DNA of 64,000 nt from positions 124,001 to 188,000 of the forward strand of contig JBMOGA010000001.1 of the NCBI GenBank assembly GCA_049318625.1, read 5' to 3'. The notes beneath the pieces are model-generated. The model ran no database searches. It saw only the letters and a list, made by a program, of their open reading frames with translations, and was not told the origin of the DNA. The DNA is from JBMOGA01 sp049318625 (lineage in GTDB: Bacteria > Pseudomonadota > Alphaproteobacteria > Rhizobiales > Hyphomicrobiaceae). Position numbers and translations under genes: made by a program. Below, one piece after another: positions 39,394 to 48,465 of this stretch; positions within the stretch are counted from its first letter, which is position 1, and the number at the start of each line of letters is the position of its first letter.

Positions 39394-40275
39394 TCATCCG
39401 ATCGTCGTGGCGACGATCCACCAGGCCGGATGGCGGGACGCGAGCCGAGCCGTCGCCGCGGTGGCCGCCGCCGCATCGCCGAACAGCGCGAAGGCCGTCG
39501 GACCGGAGCCCGACAACCCGGTGAACAGGGCGCCCGGCACCGCCGTAAGCGCTGCGAGCACCTCGCCGACCACCGGCATGACGGCGCGCGCCGGGGCCTC
39601 GAGGTCATTGCCACGGCTCGAGACGAACCGCACCAGGGCCTCGGCCGACTGCAGGTCGGGGCTCTGGTGTACCGGCTCGACCGGATCCGGCGGCAGCGGA
39701 GACGCCGCAAGAGCGCGGAACACCGATCGCGTCTTGTCCGGCGGCACGGTCGCCCGCGGATTGACCAGGACCGCGGGCATCCGGGGGAGCGGGCCGGCCT
39801 TCGCAAGACCTGCTCCTGATCCGGTCATCCAGGCCGGCTCGTTGGCGAGGCAGACCGGCACATCGGCGCCGAGACGCGCGGCGATGCCCGGCCAATCGAC
39901 CGCCCCCGCCAGCGTGGGATTGGCGGCGCGGACTGCGCGCAAGAGGGCCGCGGCATCGGCCGAGCCTCCACCCAGTCCGGCGGCAACCGGTAGGTTCTTG
40001 AGCAGTTCGACGTGGCCGAGGACCAGACGCGGCTCGGCCTCGGCCAGTCTCTGCAGGGCGGCGGTGACCAGATTGGGCCCGTCGATGGCGGCAGCAAAGG
40101 GTCCGCGTGCCACGACGTGCGGGGGTGCGCCGAGCCGGAGAACGACATCATCGCCGACGTCGGCAAACGCGACCAGACTATCGAGTTCGTGATAGCCGTC
40201 GGGCCGGCGACCGAGGACGCGCAGGGTCAAGTTGACCTTGGCGCGCGCACGCTCCCGGATCACCGCTCCCGTCAT
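39394..40275 (-). CDS. ispE: 4-diphosphocytidyl-2-C-methyl-D-erythritol kinase
   Basis: IspE phosphorylates CDP-methylerythritol in the MEP isoprenoid pathway. The 293-residue GHMP kinase has the N-terminal RARAKVNLTLRVLGRRPDGY and the ATP-binding glycine loop VAAGLGGGSADAAALLRA (about residue 95); a C-terminal SGSGPTAFALFG completes the GHMP pattern. It converges with the outer-membrane protein gene and lies downstream of the TPR gene in the same direction. This pathway supplies the IPP used by the polyprenyl synthase encoded nearby. Confidence 0.96.
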   Translation of the reverse strand: MTGAVIRERARAKVNLTLRVLGRRPDGYHELDSLVAFADVGDDVVLRLGAPPHVVARGPFAAAIDGPNLVTAALQRLAEAEPRLVLGHVELLKNLPVAAGLGGGSADAAALLRAVRAANPTLAGAVDWPGIAARLGADVPVCLANEPAWMTGSGAGLAKAGPLPRMPAVLVNPRATVPPDKTRSVFRALAASPLPPDPVEPVHQSPDLQSAEALVRFVSSRGNDLEAPARAVMPVVGEVLAALTAVPGALFTGLSGSGPTAFALFGDAAAATAATARLASRHPAWWIVATTIG

Positions 40276-40320
40276 GGCCCGACCACTGCTCGCTGGCCCT
40301 GCACGCCCTTTTCGATGCGG

Positions 40321-42132
40321 CTACTGGATGTTGGGCTGCGATTGCTGGGTATCCACGCGCTTCTTGCCGGATTCCGCCTTGGAGGCATCGTTCTGCTTGC
40401 GTGTGGCCTTGACCACCTTCTTGGGAGGCAGGCCGGCAACAAGCTTGCCGCGTATGCGCTCGGCATCCTCGGGTTCGGGCTTGAGAGTGAGGGCCTGATC
40501 CCACTGGAACCGGGCTTCGCGCGTGCGTCCGACCCGCCAATAGGCATCACCGAGGTGATCGTTGAGGACCGGGTCCTCGGGCCGCAGTTCAACGGCCCGC
40601 TCGAGGTACTTGACGGCTTCGGGGAAGTTCTCGAGCCGGTAGTGCGCCCAGCCGAGGCTATCGACGATGTAGCCATCGTCCGGCTTCAGCGACACGGCCT
40701 TTTCGATCAGCTGAAGGCCCCGCTTCAGGTTCTTGTTCTGATCGATCCACGAATAGCCGAGGTAGTTCAGGATCAGCGGCTGGTCGGGGTTGAGCTTCAT
40801 GGCGCGCAACAGATCGGTCTCGGCCTTGGGCCACTGCTTGATGCGCTCGTAGGAGGTGCCGCGCGAGTACCAGTAGGTCCAGTGTTGCTTTTCCGGCTTC
40901 TCGATCCGCTCGATGGCTTTCGTGTAGTAGACGATCGCCTCGTCCCAGCGCTTGCGCGCCCGCAGAATGCCGCCGAGAGCATCGAGCGGCCGAAGGTCCT
41001 TCGGTTGCTCCGCGATGACAGCGTCGAGCAGTTTCTTGGCGTCGTCCGGCCGATCGAGCAAGTTGAGGTTGATCGCGCGTCGGATCTGAATGGAAACATC
41101 GAGCGGGCTGCCGCGCGGGATGCGGTCATACGTGTCGATGGCGACCTGATGGCGGCGTGTCGCCTCGTAGACGTTGGCCAGAGCGGCCAACGCGAACGGG
41201 AAGTCCGGCTTCAGCTGAAGCGCGAGTTGCAGGTAGATCACGCCGATGGGGCTGCCGCCCTCGGCACTCAGGGCCTCGCCCAGATTGTAGAGAACCTCGG
41301 CCATGCCATCGTTGGCGTTGGTGATGAGCAGCCCGACATTCGACTTTTCGGGCTTTTCCAATCGGTCGCGCAGCGCCCGCACCATCGCGTGACCTTCGCC
41401 GCCGCTGCGCTCGATGTTCTCCTTGAGGATCTGACGGGCGAGTTTTATGTCGCCGCCCGCGGCTGCATGACTGGCATAGGCCAGGGCAATGCGCACGGTG
41501 CGCGGATCGGAGCGGAATAGGACCTCGTAGGCGGCCTGGGCTTCGCTGCGCCGGCCCGCCGCGTCGGCGATGAGCGCGCGATGGAACCTGCTGTAATGCT
41601 GAATGAAATCGGCCTGATTGCCCGGCCGTACGAGCGCGATCGCCTCGTCTACGTCACCTTGGGCCAGTCGCAACCAAGCGCGCGTCAACATCGTGGTCAA
41701 TTCGCCGATCGGACCCGACGACAGTCCGCGCAGATTCTCGTCCGCCTTGGCGTAATTCTTGTCCTTGAAGGCGGTCACCGCCAGGAACAGCCGGGCCAAT
41801 CGGTTGCCGTCCGGCTTGGCTGCCATCCGCTCGGCCAACGCTCGGGCCTCGGTCCACTGGGCCTCGGACACCTTCATGAGAAAGGCCTGCTCGGCGAGCA
41901 GGTCGTTGGACGGGTCCAGTGTCAGGGCCTGGTGAAAGAAGTTGGCCGCGGATGCCGTATCGCTGGAGGCGCGAGCGACCCGGCCAGCCAGGTAATTGCC
42001 CAGCGCCGAATGGCTCTCCTCGCCGCCGGAGACCGGCGACCTTGCGTGTGCGGGCGATGGGCCCGATACGGCAAGCGCGGCCGACACCAGAAGGCTGGCG
42101 AAGGCCGCCGATCTTGAGAAAGTCTGTCGCAT
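40321..42132 (-). CDS. Exported tetratricopeptide-repeat protein
   Basis: The 603-residue protein begins with a signal peptide (SAAFASLLVSAALAVSGPSPAHA) and consists mainly of TPR helices. Clear repeats lie in the C-terminal half: RAMKLNPDQPLILNYLGYSW, KAVSLKPDDGYIVDSLGWAH and RAVELRPEDPVLNDHLGDAY. A lysine-rich tail follows. Proteins of this form are periplasmic scaffolds, often with ispE next to them in Rhizobiales. Start 42132 has GGGGA upstream; 42156 is the alternative. A specific partner is not evident. Confidence 0.85.
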   Translation of the reverse strand: MRQTFSRSAAFASLLVSAALAVSGPSPAHARSPVSGGEESHSALGNYLAGRVARASSDTASAANFFHQALTLDPSNDLLAEQAFLMKVSEAQWTEARALAERMAAKPDGNRLARLFLAVTAFKDKNYAKADENLRGLSSGPIGELTTMLTRAWLRLAQGDVDEAIALVRPGNQADFIQHYSRFHRALIADAAGRRSEAQAAYEVLFRSDPRTVRIALAYASHAAAGGDIKLARQILKENIERSGGEGHAMVRALRDRLEKPEKSNVGLLITNANDGMAEVLYNLGEALSAEGGSPIGVIYLQLALQLKPDFPFALAALANVYEATRRHQVAIDTYDRIPRGSPLDVSIQIRRAINLNLLDRPDDAKKLLDAVIAEQPKDLRPLDALGGILRARKRWDEAIVYYTKAIERIEKPEKQHWTYWYSRGTSYERIKQWPKAETDLLRAMKLNPDQPLILNYLGYSWIDQNKNLKRGLQLIEKAVSLKPDDGYIVDSLGWAHYRLENFPEAVKYLERAVELRPEDPVLNDHLGDAYWRVGRTREARFQWDQALTLKPEPEDAERIRGKLVAGLPPKKVVKATRKQNDASKAESGKKRVDTQQSQPNIQ

Positions 42133-42326
42133 GAGTCCCCGACGGGTGGCCCGCAAATCCAGAGTCGTCGCACATGAGTAGCAAACAAATATCGTTGCTG
42201 GCGACTACTACCCGCGACCGACATCAATTTGTCATTGCGGATCGTGCCGCGGGCGGCGCCCGCGCGGTCTCACCACGCAGTGTTGCACTGTTGGCAGTCG
42301 ACCCCGGATGGGGAAGCCGTTAAGGC

Positions 42327-43514
42327 ATGCCTTCTCGTTTCCGCATTGCCGGTGTGAAAAGCCGGGCGTCCCGAGATGTCGTCGTCCGATCCATGCGCAC
42401 ATCCAACGCTGTCGACTTCTGGCGTGGCCTCGCGCTCATCATGATCTTCATCGATCATGTGCCCGGCAGTGTTTTCGCAGGATTCACGCTTCAGAATGTG
42501 GCCATCTGCGATGCGGCGGAACTGTTCGTGTTCCTCGCCGGCTGCTCGCTGTCCGTCGCGACCGGCGGGCCGCGGCAACCCGACCCGCCGAGCCGGGTGG
42601 TGTTCCGGCTGCTCTCGCGTGCGATCGAGCTCTATCGCGCCCAATTGGTGCTGACGCTGCTGGCTCTTGCGCTGCTGGCGATGGCGGCCCTTCTCTTGTC
42701 CAACCCGCTGTATGTCGAGTGGAACAATGCGGGGTCGATCTTCTACGATCCCATGCGGGGGCTGGTCGGCGTCGTCCTGCTGACCCACCAGTTGCACTTC
42801 GTCGACATTCTGCCGCTCTACATCGTGCTGCTGCTTTTCGCAGTACCCATGTTCCTGCTCGGGCGCCTGCATCTCCCGTCGGCGCTGGTAGTTTCGGGTG
42901 GCATTTACCTTTGGGCGATCGTCTGGCGGGCCAATCTGCCCAGTTGGCCGAACGAGGGCGGTTGGTTCTTCAATCCGCTGTCCTGGCAATTCGTTCTGAT
43001 GCTCGGCTTCGCCTGCGGCGAACTCAATCAGGCCGGCGACCGCCTGCAGCGGGCCACGGAGATCTTGGCGCCACCATCGGCGGTTGCGGTCATACTCCTC
43101 GCCGCGGTGTCGCTCGCGCGGATGAGCCCCGACCCGATCCTCGTGCCGGAGCCGCGCCTGCTGTTCCTGTTCGACAAGACCTACGTCTCACCGGTCCGGA
43201 TCCTGAACCTATTGGCCCTGGTCCTGGCGTTCGCCCATGTTCATTCGTGGCTCCTGAAGCCACGTCTGGGACCAGTGGACCGCTGGCTGTGCTCCATGGG
43301 GCGCAATTCCCTGGCGGTGTTCGGTATCGGTTGCTTGCTCAGTCTGTTCGGCCAGTTCGCCCATTTTTTGTCTGACGGTAGCGTCTGGATCGATACGCTG
43401 GTATTAGGGTTCGGTCTTCTCGGAATGAACTTCACGTGTTGGTTCGTGGAATGGCGAGAGCGCTCAGGCACATCACGAGGCTCGTCGCAGCAAGCTGCTG
43501 CGTCGCAGCCCTAG
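42327..43514 (+). CDS. opgC: OpgC-domain membrane acyltransferase
   Basis: The protein (395 residues) has about ten membrane helices and the OpgC N-terminus: NAVDFWRGLALIMIFIDHVP with the catalytic-type His of acyltransferase-3-like proteins, then DAAELFVFLAGCSL. OpgC adds succinyl groups to osmoregulated periplasmic glucans; OpgC-domain proteins in Rhizobiales may act on other glycans. TAAGG and GGGGAAG precede ATG 42327; ATG 42393 is possible. The next gene, an SGNH hydrolase, overlaps its end by 64 nt, which suggests paired esterification and de-esterification. Confidence 0.82.
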   Translation: MPSRFRIAGVKSRASRDVVVRSMRTSNAVDFWRGLALIMIFIDHVPGSVFAGFTLQNVAICDAAELFVFLAGCSLSVATGGPRQPDPPSRVVFRLLSRAIELYRAQLVLTLLALALLAMAALLLSNPLYVEWNNAGSIFYDPMRGLVGVVLLTHQLHFVDILPLYIVLLLFAVPMFLLGRLHLPSALVVSGGIYLWAIVWRANLPSWPNEGGWFFNPLSWQFVLMLGFACGELNQAGDRLQRATEILAPPSAVAVILLAAVSLARMSPDPILVPEPRLLFLFDKTYVSPVRILNLLALVLAFAHVHSWLLKPRLGPVDRWLCSMGRNSLAVFGIGCLLSLFGQFAHFLSDGSVWIDTLVLGFGLLGMNFTCWFVEWRERSGTSRGSSQQAAASQP

Positions 43515-44296
43515 TTGGTGGAACGGCCCGTGCACAGGCGGTCGGGCCGGTGTTCGACATGGCCCTGCTGGCGGGTGTGCCTCGCGAGTTGTCCAGCGAC
43601 TGCCGGACGAAATTGAAGGCCTTCGAAGGCAAACGACCCTTCAAGGCGTGCCGCAAGGCACTCAGGGATCGTCGCAGCATCAAGGTGCTGGCGGTTGGCT
43701 CGTCGTCGACGTCCGGCATCGGAGCGTCATCGCCGGTCGCCACCTATCCGGTTCGCCTCGAAGCGAACCTCGAATCCTTCCTCAAGGGCATCGACGTCGA
43801 CGTCATCGCGCGTGGCGTGCCGGGCGAGGTCGGTGCCGAGGCCGCCGACCGTATCCGGCTCGCGGTCGCTGATCTGAAGCCGGAACTGGTGGTTTGGCAG
43901 GTCGGCACCAACGACGCGCTCGCCCGGGTCGACGAAGAGCGGTTCGGCCAGACCTTGCGCGCGACCGTGCGCTGGCTGGTGAAGAACAGGATCGACGTGG
44001 TCCTGATCGACCCTCAGTACGTCGAGCGTCTGGCGGCCGACGAGCACTATACGGGCATCGTCCATATGATCGCCGACATCGCGCGCGAAGAGCGGGTGGT
44101 CCTTGTGAACCGCTTCAACACGATGGCGGACCTCTCCCATGGCCGCTCCAACGGTGAATTCCTGGCGAAGGACGGGTTCCACCTCAATGATCTCGGCTAT
44201 CGCTGCATGGCCGAGTATGCGGCCCGCGCGATCGTGTCCGGCATCCTGGATGCGGATCAGGAAGCCCAGCAGCCGGCCGGCTCTCCGCAGAAGTGA
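43451..44296 (+). CDS. Exported SGNH/GDSL hydrolase
   Basis: This 281-residue protein has a signal peptide (ITRLVAASCCVAALVGGTAR) and an SGNH domain from about residue 77. The nucleophile block is VLAVGSSSTSGIGAS, block III is VVWQVGTNDALA with the Gly/Asn pair, and the C-terminal DGFHLNDLGYRCM supplies the Asp-x-x-His. Such enzymes are esterases or O-acetyl transferases acting on polysaccharides in the periplasm. The start could also be GTG 43436. It overlaps opgC by 64 nt in a different frame, so the two are co-expressed. Confidence 0.88.
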   Translation: MARALRHITRLVAASCCVAALVGGTARAQAVGPVFDMALLAGVPRELSSDCRTKLKAFEGKRPFKACRKALRDRRSIKVLAVGSSSTSGIGASSPVATYPVRLEANLESFLKGIDVDVIARGVPGEVGAEAADRIRLAVADLKPELVVWQVGTNDALARVDEERFGQTLRATVRWLVKNRIDVVLIDPQYVERLAADEHYTGIVHMIADIAREERVVLVNRFNTMADLSHGRSNGEFLAKDGFHLNDLGYRCMAEYAARAIVSGILDADQEAQQPAGSPQK

Positions 44297-44302
44297 CCCG
44301 GC

Positions 44303-44325
44303 GCGCGTGCCGCCGCGGCACGCGC
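44303..44325. terminator. Strong hairpin in a convergent gap
   Basis: GCGCGTGCCG (44303-44312) and CGGCACGCGC (44316-44325) form a perfect 10-bp stem with a 3-base loop between the SGNH hydrolase and ETF-QO stop codons. No T-run is present, but its position suggests a bidirectional transcription barrier. Confidence 0.55.
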
Positions 44326-44335
44326 CCCAGCGGCC

Positions 44336-46018
44336 TCACATGCCCGAGTAACTCGGCCCGCCGCCGCCTTCCGGCGTCGTCCAGTCGATGTTCTGGCTGG
44401 GATCCTTGATGTCACACGTCTTGCAGTGCACGCAGTTCTGCGCGTTGATCTGGAAGCGGGGGCGGCCGTTGTCGTCCCGGACGATCTCATAGACGCCGGC
44501 CGGACAGTACCGCTGGGCGGGCTCGGCGTACTCGGGCAGATTCACCGCCACCGGCACGTGCGGATCCTTCAAGCGCAAATGAATCGGCTGGTCCTCTTCG
44601 TGATTGGTCGCGGAGAAGGACACGCTGGTCAGCTTGTCGAAGGTGATCACGCCGTCGGGCTTGGGATAGTCGATCGGCTTTGCCCGTCCGGCCTTCTTCA
44701 TGGTCGCGTGATCGGGCTTGCCGTGGCGCAGCGTGTAGCCGAGGCCGACGCCCGGTATCAGCGTATTCAACCACATGTCGGCTCCAGCCAATGGAATGCC
44801 GAGCATGGTGCCGAGGCGCGACCACAAAGGCTTGACGTTGCGGGCCCGTTTCAGGTCGGCCGCGATGGGACCGGTTCGGACCGCAGCCTCATAGGTATCC
44901 AAGGTGTCGTGCGCCCGGCCTTCGCCGAGGGCCGCGAATACGGATTCCGCCGCGTGAATACCTGACAGGATCGCGTTGTGGCTGCCCTTGATCCGGGGCA
45001 CGTTCACCATTCCGGCCGAGCAGCCGAGCAGGGCGCCGCCGGGAAACGCCAGCTGCGGCATCGACTGCCAGCCGCCTTCCGTCAGCGCCCGGGCGCCGAA
45101 GGCAATCCGCTTGCCGCCTTCGAAGGTCGGCAGAATGGCCGGATGCGTCTTGAAGCGCTGGAACTCGTCGTAGGGCGACAGATAGGGGCTGTCGTAGTTG
45201 AGGTGAACAACGAACCCGACGGAAACGAGATTCTCGCCATAGTGGTAGAGGAACGATCCGCCCCCGGTCCGATTGTCGAGCGGCCAGCCGAACGAGTGTT
45301 GCACGAGACCGCGCCGGTGCTTGGCGGGATCGATCTGCCAGAGCTCTTTCAGGCCGATACCGTACTTCTGCGGCTCGCGATCCTTCGCCAGATCGAACCG
45401 GGCGATGAGCTGTTTGGCCAGTGAACCGCGCGCGCCTTCCGCGATCAGGGTGTATTTGGCGCGAAGTTCCATGCCACGAGTGAAGCGATCGGTCGGCTCC
45501 CCATCGCGGCCGACGCCCATGTCACCGGTGGCGACCCCGACGACGCGGCCGTCGTCGTCATACAGAACCTCGGCGGCGGCGAAACCCGGATAGACCTCGA
45601 CGCCGGCCTCGGCTGCCTGCTCGCCGAGCCAGCGCACGATGTCGCCGAGGCTCGCGATGTAGTTGCCGTGATTGTTCATCATCGGCGGCATCAGCCACGC
45701 CGGGAGGTGGATCTCGCCGGCCGGTCCGAGGAACAGGAACTCGTCGGACACGACCGGGGTGTCGAGCGGCGCCCCTTTTTCGCGCCAGTCGGGAATGAGC
45801 CGGTCGAGCCCGACGGGATCGATCACCGCGCCCGACAGGATGTGGGCGCCGACCTCCGAGCCCTTCTCGACGACGACGACCGAGACTTCCCGCCCTTCAG
45901 CTACCGCGAGTTGGCGCAGGCGGATCGCGGCTGCGAGGCCTGCCGGACCTGCGCCGACCACCACCACGTCGAACTCCATCGCCTCCCGCGGCGGAAGATC
46001 TTCACCGTTGCGCGCCAT
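44336..46018 (-). CDS. Electron transfer flavoprotein-ubiquinone oxidoreductase
   Basis: ETF-QO passes electrons from ETF (fatty-acid and amino-acid dehydrogenases) to ubiquinone. The 560-residue protein has the FAD-binding DVVVVGAGPAGLAAAIRL near its N-terminus, the HILSGAVIDP segment, and a C-terminal ferredoxin-like domain with YCPAGVYE and NCVHCKTCDIKDP, giving the four cysteines of the [4Fe-4S] cluster. The start at 46018 has GGAAG four bases upstream; a much longer open frame upstream is a shadow of the uracil-DNA glycosylase gene. It acts at the inner membrane. The ETF subunits are not in the window. Confidence 0.95.
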   Translation of the reverse strand: MARNGEDLPPREAMEFDVVVVGAGPAGLAAAIRLRQLAVAEGREVSVVVVEKGSEVGAHILSGAVIDPVGLDRLIPDWREKGAPLDTPVVSDEFLFLGPAGEIHLPAWLMPPMMNNHGNYIASLGDIVRWLGEQAAEAGVEVYPGFAAAEVLYDDDGRVVGVATGDMGVGRDGEPTDRFTRGMELRAKYTLIAEGARGSLAKQLIARFDLAKDREPQKYGIGLKELWQIDPAKHRRGLVQHSFGWPLDNRTGGGSFLYHYGENLVSVGFVVHLNYDSPYLSPYDEFQRFKTHPAILPTFEGGKRIAFGARALTEGGWQSMPQLAFPGGALLGCSAGMVNVPRIKGSHNAILSGIHAAESVFAALGEGRAHDTLDTYEAAVRTGPIAADLKRARNVKPLWSRLGTMLGIPLAGADMWLNTLIPGVGLGYTLRHGKPDHATMKKAGRAKPIDYPKPDGVITFDKLTSVSFSATNHEEDQPIHLRLKDPHVPVAVNLPEYAEPAQRYCPAGVYEIVRDDNGRPRFQINAQNCVHCKTCDIKDPSQNIDWTTPEGGGGPSYSGM

Positions 46019-46139
46019 CTGACTTCCATTCGTTGCTCCACCGCCGGCAATACCGCGTGCCGTGTGTCCGCCGTCAAGACCTGGTTGTGGACAGGTGATG
46101 TCGACGCGCCGGTTGGGAGAAGACGCGCGCCGCGCTACC

Positions 46140-47045
46140 ATGGTCGCCATGCAGGAAGATCGAACATCGGCAGAGCTGGTCTCGCTGCTCGCCTGGTATC
46201 GGGAGATGGGAGCCGAGACTGCCGTCAGCGAGGCGGCGTCCGATTGGCTGGCGCGTGGCGATGTCGCACCCGGCCACCAGTTCCGCGTGGCCGCGCAGGC
46301 GTTCGAGCCGCCGCCGGCGGTTTCGGAGCCGACAACGGTGCGGCCTTCGGCGGCAGCGCCAGCGGCCCGCGCACCGTCTCCTTCGACCGTTGCGCCGACG
46401 GCTGCCGCGGCGCCGGCCCGACGTCTTCCGACCGAATCGCCGGGCGCCGCCGAAACCGAGGCGCGGCGGCTCGCCCGTTCCGCCGGTTCGCTCGACGCGT
46501 TGGAGCAGATCTTGCGCGACTTCGACGGCTGCGCGCTCAAGGCCACGGCGAAGAGTCTGTGCTTCTGGCGAGGTGCGCCGGCCGCTCGCCTGATGCTGAT
46601 CGGCGAGGCGCCGGGCCGCGACGAGGATCTGGAGGGCAAGCCGTTCGTCGGCCGGGCCGGCCAGCTGCTCGACAAGATGCTGGCGGCCGCGGCCATCCCG
46701 GAAACCGACGTGCACATCACCAACGTCGTCTACTGGCGGCCGCCGGGCAATCGCACGCCGACGCCGCAGGAGACGCAAGTCTGCCGGCCGTTTCTCGAGC
46801 GGCAGATGGAGCTTGTGGCGCCCGACATCGTGGTGCTGCTCGGCGGCGCCGCGGCCAAGCATGTTCTCGACGTCGCCGACGGCATCATGCGGCTGCGCGG
46901 CAAGTGGCGCGAGATCGGGGTCGCTGGCCGGCAGGTCCGGGCGATGGCGACTCTGCACCCGGCTTATCTTCTGCGCACACCGGCGCACAAGCGGCAGGCG
47001 TGGCGGGACATGTTGGCGGTGCGAGCCGCACTCGACGGGGCCTGA
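46140..47045 (+). CDS. Uracil-DNA glycosylase, family 4-related
   Basis: The 301-residue protein has an Ala/Pro-rich N-terminal extension (about residues 55-110) and a UDG-superfamily domain. It shows GEAPGRDEDLEGKPFVGRAG (motif 1), NVVYWRPPGNRTPTPQE and the HPAYLL motif 2. Family 4 enzymes excise uracil and carry a [4Fe-4S] cluster; here only two of the four usual Cys positions remain (CALK and VCRPF), while the second Cys and the KCRPP Cys are replaced. ATGs at 46098 and 46149 are alternatives. Its start is 121 nt from the divergent ETF-QO start. Confidence 0.85.
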   Translation: MVAMQEDRTSAELVSLLAWYREMGAETAVSEAASDWLARGDVAPGHQFRVAAQAFEPPPAVSEPTTVRPSAAAPAARAPSPSTVAPTAAAAPARRLPTESPGAAETEARRLARSAGSLDALEQILRDFDGCALKATAKSLCFWRGAPAARLMLIGEAPGRDEDLEGKPFVGRAGQLLDKMLAAAAIPETDVHITNVVYWRPPGNRTPTPQETQVCRPFLERQMELVAPDIVVLLGGAAAKHVLDVADGIMRLRGKWREIGVAGRQVRAMATLHPAYLLRTPAHKRQAWRDMLAVRAALDGA

Positions 47046-47123
47046 GACCAGCTGTCGCTTGACCGGGCCGGGCGGCATGCCAAGGTTCTAGCGATCGAGA
47101 ATTCTTGCCGATGGAGCCCGACG

Positions 47124-47669
47124 ATGCCGCGGATGGACGAGTCCCGACCCTTCATTCCCGTGCGGATCGCCGTATTGACGGTGTCCGACACGCGCACGCC
47201 GAAGGACGACAAGTCCGGCGATACGCTGGCGACGCTGGTCCGCGACGCAGGGCACGAGGTGGCCGACAAGGCGATCGTGAAGGACGACGTCGCGCAGATC
47301 CGTGCGACAGTCGAGCGCTGGATCGCCGATCCGACCATCGACGTGGTGATCACGACCGGGGGCACCGGTTTCACCGGCCGCGACGTCACGCCGGAAGCAC
47401 TGCGGCCGCTGTTCGAAAAGGAATTCGACGGGTTCTCCGTCATCTTCCACATGATCTCGTATCAAAAGATCGAGACGTCGACGATGCAATCGCGGGCGTG
47501 CGGGGGCGTCGCGCACGGGACCTACATCTTCTGCCTGCCGGGCTCGCCCGGCGCCTGCCGTGACGGCTGGAACGAGATCCTCCGTTGGCAGCTCGACAAC
47601 CGCCACCGGCCCTGCAATCTCGTCGAAATGATCCCGCGCCTGGAGGAGCACCGCAGAGCCGCGGGCTGA
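47124..47669 (+). CDS. moaB: Molybdenum cofactor biosynthesis protein B
   Basis: MoaB/MogA-fold protein of 181 residues that binds and adenylylates molybdopterin or acts as a structural homologue. The N-terminus is IAVLTVSDTRTPKDDKSGDT, and the VITTGGTGFTGRDVTPEALR loop and the C-terminal FCLPGSPGACRDGW are characteristic. No other molybdenum cofactor gene is close. It converges with a gene at 47679 after only 9 nt. Confidence 0.95.
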   Translation: MPRMDESRPFIPVRIAVLTVSDTRTPKDDKSGDTLATLVRDAGHEVADKAIVKDDVAQIRATVERWIADPTIDVVITTGGTGFTGRDVTPEALRPLFEKEFDGFSVIFHMISYQKIETSTMQSRACGGVAHGTYIFCLPGSPGACRDGWNEILRWQLDNRHRPCNLVEMIPRLEEHRRAAG

Positions 47670-47678
47670 ACCGCGCCT

Positions 47679-48386
47679 TTACCGGCGGTGCGCCAACTCC
47701 TCGGCGATGGCGCGCAGCACCGCCGCGGTTTCGCGCGTGGCATTGGCGGTGGCGAACGTCGCGAGCGTGAACTGGCCGATGAAGGCCAGCACCACACCGA
47801 GCGCCGCCAGCGCGCCGCCGAGGGCTGCCGGAGGCGCCACGGGCGGGATCAGCGGCACCGTGCCGAGGATGGTCCCCATGGCGATGATCGCGATGCCGGC
47901 GACGATCAGCAGCACGCCGAGCCCGAGCACCAGCACGGCGATGCTGCGGCCGAGCAGGTAACCGTTCACGGCCCCTGGAAGTTGCAGCTCGCCGCGTTCG
48001 CGCGTGCTCGCAGCATAGCTGGCGCGGGGCTCATGCGGGCGCGGCGCCTGCGATGGTTGCGGTTGCGGCGGCTGCTGCGGCGTCTGGGACCGCACGGGTC
48101 CGACCGGCGGGCGCAACGGATCGCGCATGGCGCCTTCGGCGGGCTTTGAATCCATCGGGGTTCGCTGCGGTGTCCCGTTGCGCGCGACGGAGGGGGCCAC
48201 TTCGCCATTGCGCGGCGCCAGCCGCTGCAGCGCCTCGCGCGCCACGGCGGCTTCGTTGCTCGACGGATAGAACTCCACCAGGTGGCGGAAGAACTGGATC
48301 GCGTATTCGCCCTGGCCCTGGGTCTCGGCACGCCGCCCAGCCTCGAGGATCTGGTCGGGAGAGAACTGCTGCTTGGACTGAGCCAT
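47679..48386 (-). CDS. Membrane-anchored protein with N-terminal helical repeat region
   Basis: The 235-residue protein has an N-terminal TPR-like helix pair (QILEAGRRAETQGQGEYAIQ, FFRHLVEFYPSSNEAAVARE) and a Pro/Gln-rich linker (about residues 78-125). Two C-terminal membrane helices (about 140-165 and 180-205) precede a short helical tail. I do not recognise a named family; similar proteins occur in Rhizobiales. ATG 48386 is preferred because the helical region begins immediately. Topology suggests an inner-membrane protein with its helical domain in the cytoplasm. Confidence 0.65.
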   Translation of the reverse strand: MAQSKQQFSPDQILEAGRRAETQGQGEYAIQFFRHLVEFYPSSNEAAVAREALQRLAPRNGEVAPSVARNGTPQRTPMDSKPAEGAMRDPLRPPVGPVRSQTPQQPPQPQPSQAPRPHEPRASYAASTRERGELQLPGAVNGYLLGRSIAVLVLGLGVLLIVAGIAIIAMGTILGTVPLIPPVAPPAALGGALAALGVVLAFIGQFTLATFATANATRETAAVLRAIAEELAHRR

Positions 48387-48465
48387 ATCGAACCGCCTGC
48401 CACACCGGTCCTCATGGTAGCCGGTTGCGCGGAATATCGGAAGACCGAGGAGAGCCGCGGTCCGC

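Noticed and set aside
46018..46723. 235-residue N-terminal extension of the ETF-QO frame
   Set aside because: It lies antisense to the uracil-DNA glycosylase gene and is Ala/Arg/Ser low complexity; a good ribosome site supports the start at 46018.
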